64,000 bases of DNA, taken from an uncultured Alphaproteobacteria bacterium (GTDB taxonomy: Bacteria > Pseudomonadota > Alphaproteobacteria > HIMB59 > GCA-002718135). This document shows positions 45,245 to 54,947 of this stretch, in pieces. Under the pieces are notes generated by a model. It made no database searches. It was not told the DNA's origin and was given only the letters and a program-made list of their open reading frames with translations. Made by a program: the position numbers and the translations under genes. Every line of letters begins with the position of its first letter. Position 1 is the stretch's first letter. The DNA is taken from assembly GCA_902525035.1 (NCBI GenBank), contig CABZFN010000003.1, positions 1 to 64,000 on the forward strand, written 5' to 3'.

Positions 45245-46767
45245 AGTGATGCAAATTCTAAATAATCGTTATGCTTTATAAAACTTCTCATTTGATCATC
45301 ATATTGATCATTAAAACGTTTATATTCATCTCTTGCAAAAGGTTTTAAATTAAAATTATTCATTTCTTCTCTTGCAATATCTTTCTTTAGTAAACCAAGA
45401 CCATCTAATACAGGATAGTAAAGTTGTGATTGAACATGTGGAAGGCCAGAAAGATACAAATCGAAATCACTCATTCTAGGTAATTGATTTTTCCATTTAT
45501 TTATTAAATTTATTGTATCCTCATGGATACAATCATTCTTAACAAATTTCCAAAAATCACTATCATCTCTATTTGAAACATAATGAGTATTAAGAAAGAT
45601 CATGAAATCATCAAATTGACGACCTACTCTTTCATTAAATTCATCCATTATTTTTTCATTATTAAAATCCATTTCTTCTTTTAAATAATCAGTCGCAAAC
45701 AATATCATTTGTATGAGAGTACTATGAATTGAAGTAGCTTCTAATGGCTCAAGAAAGCCAGAAGCTAATCCTATGGCAATACAATTTTTGACCCATGATT
45801 TCTCTATTCTACCAGAAGTAAATTTAATATCGTTTCTTGGCTCTATTTCATGACCTAAGACTTTCTCTATTTCAATTTTAGCTTCTTCCGGACTAGTAAA
45901 ATCATCACAATATACATAACCAGCACCAATTCTTTCTTGTGTTGGTATTTGCCACATCCAACCATTTTTTTGAGCCCAAGCTAAAGTATAATTACTAATA
46001 TTTTTTTCATTTAATTTTAAAAAGAAAGGCATAGCTCTATTTACTGGTAAATTTTTTTGATAAGATTTCCAACCAACATTAAATAGTTTATTGATAAGGA
46101 GTTTTCTGAAGCCTGTACAATCTAGAACTAAATCAGTTTCAATTTCTTTACCACTCTCAAAATGAAGTTTTTCAATTTCACCATTTTCATTTAATGAAGC
46201 ATGCGTATAAACTTCATCTAGAATCTCTATATTTTTTGATCTTTTTCTTAAAAAATTTCCAACAAGATGATTATCAAAATGATAAGCATAAAAAAAAGGG
46301 CTTTTTAAATCGGGTCTACTATTTTCAAGATTGAAAGGAACTTTATTTGTTTCCATTAATTTTGTGTGTAAATGCACATCAGCAACAGAACGACCTGCAG
46401 CAACTGCATAAACATTTAAATATTCAAAATCTTCAGGGTCTTTTTTAGATGCTAACAATTGTGGGTCATCAATTGGTCCATAATATTGATGATTTAATTC
46501 TTTCCAGTCTTTATGAACAATTCCAAACTTTAGAGTAGCTTTTGTTTCTTTTAAAAAATCTAGTTCATCTAAATTATATCTTTTTAAAAAATCATAAAAT
46601 ATTCCAGTTGTTCCTTCTCCAACACCAATAATAGGGATACTTGAAGGATCAACAATTGTTACTTTTACATTTTGTTTATTTGTATAAAAAAAGTCACTTA
46701 GAATATATGCGGAAATCCAGCCAGCGGTGCCTGCGCCTAGGATAGTTACATTTTTTAGTTTTCTCAT
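45241..46767 (-). CDS. flavin-dependent tryptophan halogenase family protein
   Basis: ILGAGTAGWISAYIL FAD motif, VGEGTTGIFYDFL, WMWQIP (WxWxIP) motif, ASGFLEPLEATSIHSTL. Confidence 0.9.
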   Translation of the reverse strand: MRKLKNVTILGAGTAGWISAYILSDFFYTNKQNVKVTIVDPSSIPIIGVGEGTTGIFYDFLKRYNLDELDFLKETKATLKFGIVHKDWKELNHQYYGPIDDPQLLASKKDPEDFEYLNVYAVAAGRSVADVHLHTKLMETNKVPFNLENSRPDLKSPFFYAYHFDNHLVGNFLRKRSKNIEILDEVYTHASLNENGEIEKLHFESGKEIETDLVLDCTGFRKLLINKLFNVGWKSYQKNLPVNRAMPFFLKLNEKNISNYTLAWAQKNGWMWQIPTQERIGAGYVYCDDFTSPEEAKIEIEKVLGHEIEPRNDIKFTSGRIEKSWVKNCIAIGLASGFLEPLEATSIHSTLIQMILFATDYLKEEMDFNNEKIMDEFNERVGRQFDDFMIFLNTHYVSNRDDSDFWKFVKNDCIHEDTINLINKWKNQLPRMSDFDLYLSGLPHVQSQLYYPVLDGLGLLKKDIAREEMNNFNLKPFARDEYKRFNDQYDDQMRSFIKHNDYLEFASL

Positions 46768-48389
46768 TAATAAATAATATCAAAAGCAGATTTTATTAAG
46801 TTCTTTGTATAATCATTCTGAGGGTTGTTTAATATATTTTTTGCCACACCTTGTTCTAGAATTGAACCATCTTTCATAACAATTAAATTGTGGCTTATTG
46901 ATCTAATAACTCTCAAATCATGACTGATAAAAATATAAGTGGTTTTGTGATTTTTTTGGAGTTGAAGTAAAAGTTCTAGAATTTGTTTTTGAATAGATAA
47001 ATCAAGTGCAGATGTTGGCTCATCCAACAGGACAAATTTTGGATTTAAGACAAATGATCTGGCTATAGCTATTCTTTGTCTTTGACCTCCAGAAAACTCA
47101 TGAGGAAATCTAAGCATGGAACTAGGTTCTAAACCAACTTCACTCATTATTTTTTCAATTTTATTTTGTCGTTCATTTTTATCTTTCATATTAAGTGCTA
47201 CAATTAATCCTTCTTCAATAATTTGTTTAACAGATAATCGTGGATTTAAAGATGCGTATGGATCTTGAAAAACTATCTGCATTTGATTTCTAAATGGTTT
47301 GAATTGTTTTCTAGATATATGATCAATTCGATCTTCAAAAAACTTAATTTGACCTTCTACATCTGTGTTTGATTCTCTATCAACTAATCTTAATAATGTT
47401 TGACCTAAAGTAGTTTTACCAGATCCACTTTCGCCAACAATTCCAAGAGTCTCACCTTCTTTAAGATCTAGGCTAATGTTATTTACCGCATTAATTGATA
47501 AAACTTTATTTCTGCCTGATACTTTTACTTTAGTATTAAATGTGACATTAAGATTATCTCCAGAAAGTATACTTCTTCCATTCTTATCATAATATAAATC
47601 TCTTTCTTCTGGTTCGGAGGACAATAAGTGTTTTGTATAATCATCTTTTGGATTTTCAAATATTTCTTTTGTTATGCCTGTTTCTTTAATTTTTCCATTA
47701 TACATTACACAAACTCTATCACTAATTTGTCTGACTATTGTTAGATCATGAGTAATAAATAAAATTGACATTTGATATTTTTTTTGAAGACCTTGAAGTA
47801 ATTTAAGTATTTCTGTTTGAACGGTAACATCAAGAGCAGTAGTTGGTTCATCTGCAATAAGTAAATCTGGATTATTAGCTATAGCAATAGCAATCATAAT
47901 TCTTTGCCTTTGCCCTCCTGATAATTGATGTGGGTACTGTGATAATCTAGACTCTGGTTCTGGAATTTGAACTTGTTTTAGTAATTCAAGACATTTTTCT
48001 TTAAGTTCTTTATCTGAAAATTTTCCATGAATTTTTAATACCTCACTAATTTGATTTTCAATTGTATATATTGGATTTAACGAACTCATTGGTTCTTGGA
48101 AAATCATTGAAATATTTTTTCCTCTAATATTTTGATAGTCTTTCTCTGAATAAGAATTTATATTTATTCCATTAAATTTAATTGAAGTTTGATCAGATAT
48201 GATTGCATTTTCTGCGAGTAATCGAATAATTCCCCTAGCAGTAACAGATTTACCTGACCCGCTCTCTCCTACTAATGCCAACGTTTCACCTTTTTTAATA
48301 TTAAAGGATATGCCATTCACTGCATTTACTTCACCACTATCTGTATTAAACTTTACTTGAAGATTTTCAATTTCAACAAGATTGGTCAT
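46767..48389 (-). CDS. fused two-domain ABC ATPase, peptide/oligosaccharide type (DppD-DppF / YejF-like)
   Basis: Two Walker A (GESGSGKSVTAR, GESGSGKTTLGQ) and two signature motifs (LSGGQRQRIMIA, FSGGQRQRIAIA). Confidence 0.94.
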   Translation of the reverse strand: MTNLVEIENLQVKFNTDSGEVNAVNGISFNIKKGETLALVGESGSGKSVTARGIIRLLAENAIISDQTSIKFNGININSYSEKDYQNIRGKNISMIFQEPMSSLNPIYTIENQISEVLKIHGKFSDKELKEKCLELLKQVQIPEPESRLSQYPHQLSGGQRQRIMIAIAIANNPDLLIADEPTTALDVTVQTEILKLLQGLQKKYQMSILFITHDLTIVRQISDRVCVMYNGKIKETGITKEIFENPKDDYTKHLLSSEPEERDLYYDKNGRSILSGDNLNVTFNTKVKVSGRNKVLSINAVNNISLDLKEGETLGIVGESGSGKTTLGQTLLRLVDRESNTDVEGQIKFFEDRIDHISRKQFKPFRNQMQIVFQDPYASLNPRLSVKQIIEEGLIVALNMKDKNERQNKIEKIMSEVGLEPSSMLRFPHEFSGGQRQRIAIARSFVLNPKFVLLDEPTSALDLSIQKQILELLLQLQKNHKTTYIFISHDLRVIRSISHNLIVMKDGSILEQGVAKNILNNPQNDYTKNLIKSAFDIIY

Positions 48390-49492
48390 TATTTTTTTGT
48401 TGTTGTTGCATATGGATCAATTGCATCGCGTAAAGCATCACCCAGAGCATTAAATCCTAAAACTGAAATTAAGATTGCAAAAACAGGACTTAGAACCCAT
48501 GGATAACTTCCAATTGTTCGCATATCTTGAGCAGAATTTAATTGAAGACCCCAACTAACAAATGGAGATTGAATGCCTAAGCCTAAAAAGCTAAAAAAAC
48601 TTTCTGTCAAAATTACAGAAGGTATCAATAAAGAAACACTAACTATAACGTGACTTGTTACATTAGGAAGAAGATGTCTATAAATAATTCTTAGATCATT
48701 GGAGCCTAAAGCTTCAGCTGCTTTAATGTAATCTAATCTTCTTAAGGAAAGAGTTTTGCCGCGGACTTCTCTTGATAGTTGAGCCCACCGTAAAGACGAT
48801 AAAATAAATGCCATAAAAATAAAAATCAGAAATGGATCCATTTGCCTTGGCAGAATTGCTACTAAGGATAAATACAAAGGTAGATCTGGAAAAGCTAAAG
48901 CAAGTTCAGTAACTCTTTGAGAAGCTATATCAAATTTTCCTGAAAAATAACCTGAACTGATTCCAACTAAAATTCCAATGAAAGTTGTAATACTCACAAC
49001 TATGAGAGCAAATAATAACGTTACTCTACTTCCTTTAAAAATTCTTGATAACATATCTCTACCGTATGCATCAGATCCAAGAAAAAATACTTTAGACCCG
49101 TCTTTAGTAGTAAATAAATGTAGATCCAAATTTAAGCCTAGAAACTTATATTCCCATCCTCTAGTAAAAAAATAAAGATAGTTTTTTTGAGTATAATCAA
49201 CATCCATTATTGGAAGATATGTGTCAGGATCAAATCCTTCAGTAAAACCATAAGCGAAAGGTCTTAACGAAAAATTATTATCTTCATCAAAGAAATGTAT
49301 TCCCTGAGGTGGGTAAAAAACTCTATCACTATCTCTTGCTGCTGGATCATATGGAGATAAAAAATCTGCAAAAATAGCAGAGAAAATTAAAAAGCCTACA
49401 AAAATTAAACCTAATATTCCAACTCTATTTTTCAAAAATCTTTTTCTTACTAGTGAAAAATATGAATTTTGTAAGTTAGAATTTTTTTCCAT
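48389..49492 (-). CDS. ABC transporter permease (DppC/YejE type)
   Basis: GSDAYGRDMLSRIFKGSRVTLLFAL, YIKAAEALGSNDLRIIYRHLLPNV. Confidence 0.93.
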   Translation of the reverse strand: MEKNSNLQNSYFSLVRKRFLKNRVGILGLIFVGFLIFSAIFADFLSPYDPAARDSDRVFYPPQGIHFFDEDNNFSLRPFAYGFTEGFDPDTYLPIMDVDYTQKNYLYFFTRGWEYKFLGLNLDLHLFTTKDGSKVFFLGSDAYGRDMLSRIFKGSRVTLLFALIVVSITTFIGILVGISSGYFSGKFDIASQRVTELALAFPDLPLYLSLVAILPRQMDPFLIFIFMAFILSSLRWAQLSREVRGKTLSLRRLDYIKAAEALGSNDLRIIYRHLLPNVTSHVIVSVSLLIPSVILTESFFSFLGLGIQSPFVSWGLQLNSAQDMRTIGSYPWVLSPVFAILISVLGFNALGDALRDAIDPYATTTKK

Positions 49493-49497
49493 AATAT

Positions 49498-50496
49498 TTA
49501 ATTCTGTCTTACTCGAGGATCTAAAATTGCTAGTAAAATATCAGCAATAATATTTCCAATAATTAATATTACTGTTAAGCAGAATAAAATTGCTGCAGTA
49601 GTATAAGTGTCTTGTCTTTGAATAGATTCTACTAAAAGTGGTCCTGCAGTTGGAATAGATAAAACAATCGCAGCTTCTAGTTCCCCCATTAGCATATATG
49701 GTAAGGCAATACCCTGAAACATTACAAGAGGATGCAAGGCATTTGGGACTGCATGACGATACAATGTTTGATTTTCAGACAAACCTTTGGCTCTTGCTGT
49801 TTCAATATATTGCATCCGCATTACATCTAGTAAATTTCCTCGCATTACTCTCATATTGTAGGCAAGACCGCCGATAATTGCGATAACAAATATTGGCCAA
49901 ATATGAAGTATGCCATTCCATAGTTTTGCAAAAGACATTGGTTGAACAGCATAGAATGGAGAGTACATCGACCCAGTGTTATCCGAATTTAGAACAATTG
50001 CTAACCAATACATAATTAGTAATGCTAGAAAGAAACGTGGAATGGTCATTCCCAAAAAAGCAAAGATAGTGGCTACATTATCACCTAACTTATTTTGATT
50101 TTTTGCAGCATAAATTCCAATAAAAACACCTATAGTTGTAGCAAAAAAATGACAAATTAATGCTATTGCTAGAGTTCGAGGTAATCTATCACCTAACATT
50201 TCACTGACAGGTTTGTTGTAATGCATGGAAAAACCAAAATCGAAATTTAAAACAATATTTTTAATCCAATTGAAATATCTTATTATTAATGGTTCATTTA
50301 GTCCGTATTTTTCTCTCAACATTATCGTTAGTTCTAAAGCTTGTTCTTGAGTAATATTTGCTAAAGCCTTAGTCTGACTAACGTACCATGTTGCATAATC
50401 ACCAGGTGGTAATTCAATAATAAAAAAAATTATAATACTGATTACGAACAGTAATGGAATTGAATATAGAATTCTTCTGAATATAAATGAAATCAT
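49498..50496 (-). CDS. ABC transporter permease (DppB/YejB type)
   Basis: MISFIFRRILYSIPLLFVISIIIFFI, YIETARAKGLSENQTLYRHAVPNAL. Confidence 0.93.
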   Translation of the reverse strand: MISFIFRRILYSIPLLFVISIIIFFIIELPPGDYATWYVSQTKALANITQEQALELTIMLREKYGLNEPLIIRYFNWIKNIVLNFDFGFSMHYNKPVSEMLGDRLPRTLAIALICHFFATTIGVFIGIYAAKNQNKLGDNVATIFAFLGMTIPRFFLALLIMYWLAIVLNSDNTGSMYSPFYAVQPMSFAKLWNGILHIWPIFVIAIIGGLAYNMRVMRGNLLDVMRMQYIETARAKGLSENQTLYRHAVPNALHPLVMFQGIALPYMLMGELEAAIVLSIPTAGPLLVESIQRQDTYTTAAILFCLTVILIIGNIIADILLAILDPRVRQN

Positions 50497-50508
50497 TTTT
50501 TTTTAAAA

Positions 50509-50535
50509 AGTAAGGGGCTTAAATAGCCCCTTACT
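50509..50535 (-). promoter_or_regulatory. intercistronic hairpin between substrate-binding protein and permease genes
   Basis: AGTAAGGGGCT-TAAAT-AGCCCCTTACT, 11-bp perfect stem. Confidence 0.8.
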
Positions 50536-50545
50536 AAAAAATTTA

Positions 50546-52597
50546 TTAATCAATACCAGGAACTCTTCCAGGGAAAAGTTCATCTAATTGATCATATTGA
50601 TAAACCCAGAATTGTTCACGGATAACTGTATCTTCAGCCCATTGATAAGCCAAAACAGGCATTCCATCAGCTAAGTTTTGAATTCTTTTATTTATCAAAA
50701 GTGCTGTTGGATATTGAACTATACCAGGCATATAAACATTTTCTGTAAACAGTTTCTGATAGCGAGACATTAATGCTTGAGCCTCTGCTCCTTCAACTCC
50801 ATCTCTCCATTGCTCAAGAATACTTACGATTTCTTTTTCAAATGATTGAAGTTGTTGAGGGTGTTCATCAGTTCCTAAGTGAGGATCAAATGAAGACGTA
50901 GTTACAGGACCCATATCTGACCAATAACCCGAATTAGGGAAAGCCATTTCTTGTTGAGATCTTACAAGTAACCAATCCCATTCACCTGCTTGTCTAGTTG
51001 GCTCAGTATCTTCCATTGGTTTAATATTAATCTTAATACCAACTTCAGCCATCATAGTTGCCATTCCATCGCCAAGCAACATTTCATTCTCACTGCCTTT
51101 ATTTTGAACTAAATTAATAACTAGATCTCCACCTCCATTTGGAAGATTTCGAACTCCGTTACCATCAGTATCCATAAGACCTAATCCATCAAGTATAGAA
51201 TTTGCACCTGTTGGATTATAGGGGAAAAATGAAGTAGCATCTTCATCAAAGAAAGCACTATCTCTAGCAAGACCACCCGCATAAACTGTCACAAATGGTC
51301 CTTTAGACATTGCTTTTGCAAATGCTTTACCATCAATTGCGTGTTTAATAGCTTTTCTGAATTCTAAATTTCTATTTAGATCTCGAATAGCTGCCATTTG
51401 ATCATCCAATACACCAAAACCAACTGCTTGGTTCATAGCGAGAGCATATCCCATTGTTCTTCCACTAAAAGATAGTTGAGCTTGCGCATCATCACTCTTA
51501 GACTCTTTAACAGCTTCTAAGTATAAAGGTACGTTCTCCATATTCGAGAAGTCAGCGTTACCAGCTAAGGTATCAACCGTTCTTTGGCCCCATGTTTTTA
51601 ACTGGAACACCATCTCATTCATATACGGAAGTTGTTGTCCTTTACTATCAACTTTCCAATAGTATGGATTTCGACGAAGTATTACGACCTCGTCTTGTTT
51701 ATATTCAACCGCAGTCCATGCACCCATGCTAACCCATGGTAAACGTCCGGCAGGAAATGCTTGAACGTAGTCATCATAAGAAGTACCACCATATTTAGGG
51801 TGATGCTCTTTAAGTAAATGTGAGGGTCCAGGGCAACCATTTATGTATGCCATGGAGTGAAGAACTAATTTAGGCTCCTCTTGTGGGAATGTCCATCTAA
51901 TCTTAGTTGGACTGAGTACTTCCAATGAAGTCCCTTCTCCCATTGTGGTTGCATTCATTCTTGTTGGAACGTTCTCATCAAGAACGTTATCTTCCCACCA
52001 AAAACGAACATCTTCTGCATCAAATGGATCACCATCTGACCATTTTGCTCCATCAATAAGGTTCATGGTCAGTTTATTTCCATCCCATTCCCAATCAGTA
52101 GCTAAGTTTGGTAAAGGATAAGAATCTTCAGCTTTTAATCTTACCATTGGACCATTTCTTGTAAGGCATTCTTGAACTGTGTAATTAATTCCACCCCATC
52201 CTTGATGTTGTGAAGCAGTCCAGTTCCATCCTTCAGGTCTTCCACCAATTGTATGTCTGAAAGTTCCTCCATAACGACCAATACCATCAGGCATTGCATC
52301 TCCGTTAAAAACTAGAGGTCTTTTTGGTAAACGTTCCCAAATTGGTGGTAGTTTTCCCTCTTGAACTAGAGCACTAATGTATTCTGGTTCATATAAAAAT
52401 TCAAAGTCTCCAATATCTTGATAGCTCATCAATTCATCTCTTCCAATGAACTGAACTTCTTGCATATTTTCAATTGCAGGTGCTGATGGAAGTGCTATTG
52501 CACCTTCCGGTCTCGCAGATACATTTGTACTAGTTAATGCAAAAGTAGCCGTTGCTACACTAGCAAGTAATGTGGATCTAAATTTATTTTTTTTCAT
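50546..52597 (-). CDS. family 5 extracellular solute-binding protein (oligosaccharide/peptide ABC)
   Basis: Signal peptide; IGRYGGTFRHTIGG, PNLATDWEWDGNKLTMNLIDGAKWSDGDPFDAEDVRFWWED; SD GGAGGA upstream. Confidence 0.92.
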   Translation of the reverse strand: MKKNKFRSTLLASVATATFALTSTNVSARPEGAIALPSAPAIENMQEVQFIGRDELMSYQDIGDFEFLYEPEYISALVQEGKLPPIWERLPKRPLVFNGDAMPDGIGRYGGTFRHTIGGRPEGWNWTASQHQGWGGINYTVQECLTRNGPMVRLKAEDSYPLPNLATDWEWDGNKLTMNLIDGAKWSDGDPFDAEDVRFWWEDNVLDENVPTRMNATTMGEGTSLEVLSPTKIRWTFPQEEPKLVLHSMAYINGCPGPSHLLKEHHPKYGGTSYDDYVQAFPAGRLPWVSMGAWTAVEYKQDEVVILRRNPYYWKVDSKGQQLPYMNEMVFQLKTWGQRTVDTLAGNADFSNMENVPLYLEAVKESKSDDAQAQLSFSGRTMGYALAMNQAVGFGVLDDQMAAIRDLNRNLEFRKAIKHAIDGKAFAKAMSKGPFVTVYAGGLARDSAFFDEDATSFFPYNPTGANSILDGLGLMDTDGNGVRNLPNGGGDLVINLVQNKGSENEMLLGDGMATMMAEVGIKINIKPMEDTEPTRQAGEWDWLLVRSQQEMAFPNSGYWSDMGPVTTSSFDPHLGTDEHPQQLQSFEKEIVSILEQWRDGVEGAEAQALMSRYQKLFTENVYMPGIVQYPTALLINKRIQNLADGMPVLAYQWAEDTVIREQFWVYQYDQLDELFPGRVPGID

Positions 52598-52676
52598 TAT
52601 TCCTCCACTTAAAATTTTAGAAAACCTATAATATAATTAGATTATTGAGAAGGATTATTTGAAATTAGAATTACTA

Positions 52677-54140
52677 TTATAAATTGAAAGCTTCTTTTTC
52701 GACTAAAACTGACCTTTTTTGTCTATTATTCTTATTTTTTTTAGTTATTCCTTTTACTGCTTTGCTGTATTTGTAATTTTTTATCTTTTTTAGATTCCTT
52801 TTAATAATACTGATTTCTGATTTAAATTGTGGAAGCCATTTCTCTTGAGCTACAAGCATTTCGTCAATCATTTGCCAAACCTCCTCCGATGAACATACTG
52901 AGCTTACTAAAGGATCTTGAAGTACAGCAAGTTTTAATAATTCAACATCACCTTTTACTGCAGCTTTTATAGCCATTCTTTGTACATCAATTGAGGTACT
53001 ACATAGTGATGCACATTGAAGTGGTAATTTTATTCCCTCTATCATCTGCAAACCTTTACTACTTACATAGCCAGTACTTTCAATCACACAATCTGCATCT
53101 AGATTGGATATAGTTTTTTTATTAATAACGTTGAAATGTCCTCTATATTTTTTTCCTGTTTCTATTGCTTCAATTATATAGCTTCCATGCTCAGTCGATC
53201 TTTTATAATCATTGAGATTTATTCCAGATTTTTTTAGATACTTAAAATAATCTTCTACAAACCAATTTCTTTTTTCATTACATATTCTTAAGTATCCACC
53301 AGTTTCACCGTGTATCCAATTTGAAAGGCTACTCCATTTCTTGACATCTTTTTGAGTACGTCTATACCATGGCAAGTATTCACTTAAATGTCCATTACTT
53401 TCAGTAGAGAAATATCCAAACTTATCTAAAACATCTATCCTAACTTTTTCATCTCTTGAAAATTTTTTATGTTTCTTTAACGATTTAGAAAGCTGTTCTT
53501 TTGTAATTTTTTTTCCTTTGTACTTTAAATCCAAATACCAAGTCATGTGATTTATTCCACTGCAAGAATATTGCATTTTATTAAATGGAATGTTTAATGA
53601 ATCTTCTATTAATTTTGCACCACCTTGAACTCCATGACAAAGGCCGATTGTATTGACTTTACCAATTTCATTTGCTGCCCAAGTATTCATTGCCATAGGA
53701 TTTGCATAATTTAAAAAGAGGGCATTTTTTTTGGCATATTTTTTTATATCTTTACAAAAATCTAAAATAATTGGAATGTTACGTTGCCCGTACATTATGC
53801 CCCCAGCACAAATTGTATCTCCTACACATTGATCGATACCATATTTCAATGGAATTGATATATCTGTTTCAAATGCTTCCAGCCCCCCTACTCTTACACA
53901 ACTTATGATATATTTTGCATTTCTTATTGATTCTTTTCTAATAGGTTCAATAGTGAGTTTAGTTGGAAGGTTATTAGCTTTAATGTCTTTTTGAATTAAT
54001 TCAGCTACCATCAACAAATTGATTCTTGATATATCATGAAGAGAGATTTCAATATTTTGAAGTTTTTTTACTTTTAAGATATCTCTAACTAAAGTTTGGG
54101 TAAAACCAACACTACCTGCACCAAGAAATGATATTTTCAT
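52677..54140 (-). CDS. GH4 family glycoside hydrolase (alpha-galactosidase MelA-like)
   Basis: ISFLGAGSVGFTQTLVRDIL, CAGGIMYGQRNIPIILD, YANPMAMNTWA, GLCHGVQ, SGINHMTWYL. Confidence 0.9.
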   Translation of the reverse strand: MKISFLGAGSVGFTQTLVRDILKVKKLQNIEISLHDISRINLLMVAELIQKDIKANNLPTKLTIEPIRKESIRNAKYIISCVRVGGLEAFETDISIPLKYGIDQCVGDTICAGGIMYGQRNIPIILDFCKDIKKYAKKNALFLNYANPMAMNTWAANEIGKVNTIGLCHGVQGGAKLIEDSLNIPFNKMQYSCSGINHMTWYLDLKYKGKKITKEQLSKSLKKHKKFSRDEKVRIDVLDKFGYFSTESNGHLSEYLPWYRRTQKDVKKWSSLSNWIHGETGGYLRICNEKRNWFVEDYFKYLKKSGINLNDYKRSTEHGSYIIEAIETGKKYRGHFNVINKKTISNLDADCVIESTGYVSSKGLQMIEGIKLPLQCASLCSTSIDVQRMAIKAAVKGDVELLKLAVLQDPLVSSVCSSEEVWQMIDEMLVAQEKWLPQFKSEISIIKRNLKKIKNYKYSKAVKGITKKNKNNRQKRSVLVEKEAFNL

Positions 54141-54168
54141 ATGTTTATTTCTAAACTTCTTAATTTAT

Positions 54169-54197
54169 TTGACAATATTATTATTTATTTCTAACAT
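54169..54197 (+). promoter_or_regulatory. sigma70-like promoter for the PhyH-GH4-PanB-like operon
   Basis: TTGACA (54169-54174), 17-nt spacer, TAACAT (54192-54197), 9 nt before the ATG at 54207. Confidence 0.6.
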
Positions 54198-54206
54198 GAA
54201 ATTTAT

Positions 54207-54947
54207 ATGTCAGATTTCACAGATTTTAAAAATAATGGATATATTCTTAAAAAAAATCTTTTTTCACAAGATGAAATATTTAAATTAACTAATTTTATTG
54301 AAAGAAATTCTGAGAAAGAAAATCAAGCAAGAGAAACTTTTAGTTCTACAGGTAAACTAAATATGACATTATGGAATCACCCATCGGATGATTTATTTGG
54401 AAAATTTTCTACAAATGTACGAATAGTAAAGCCAATGGAGGAATTCCTTGAAGATGAAGTTTACCATTATCATTCAAAAGTAATTTGGAAAAAGCCAGGT
54501 GATGGTGGTTTTGATTGGCATCAAGATTATGGCTATTGGTATCATAATGCATGTCTATATCCAGATATGGGATCTTGTTTTATAATGTTAGATAAAGCTA
54601 CAAAAGAAAATGGTTGTCTTAAAGTTTTAAAAGGATCTCAAAAAGTTGGAAGAATAGGTCATGGAGTATCAGATACTCCCGAGCAAACAGCAGATTTAGA
54701 TAGAATACGTGAATTAGAAAAAAGACATGAATGTATTTATATTGAAGCTGATCCAGGCGATGCTCTTTTTTTTCATGCAAATCTTTTACATTCATCAGAT
54801 GCAAATAATTCAAATTACTCAAGAAGGACTTTAATAGTATGCTTTAATACTAAAACAAATAATCCTTATAAAGAAATTGGACACGCAAGGTACACTCCTT
54901 TAGAAGTAGCACCTCATAATTCAATCATGGAATATCAAAATGATTAA
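54207..54947 (+). CDS. PhyH family Fe(II)/2OG dioxygenase with canonical HxD
   Basis: FDWHQDYGYWYHNACLYPDMGSCFIMLDKATKENGCLKVLKGSQK; distal FHANLLHSSDANNS. Confidence 0.88.
   Translation: MSDFTDFKNNGYILKKNLFSQDEIFKLTNFIERNSEKENQARETFSSTGKLNMTLWNHPSDDLFGKFSTNVRIVKPMEEFLEDEVYHYHSKVIWKKPGDGGFDWHQDYGYWYHNACLYPDMGSCFIMLDKATKENGCLKVLKGSQKVGRIGHGVSDTPEQTADLDRIRELEKRHECIYIEADPGDALFFHANLLHSSDANNSNYSRRTLIVCFNTKTNNPYKEIGHARYTPLEVAPHNSIMEYQND

Noticed and set aside
46767-48389. Fused two-domain ABC ATPase as a novel fusion
   Set aside because: Tandem DppD-DppF/YejF-type ATPases are common, so this is not unusual.
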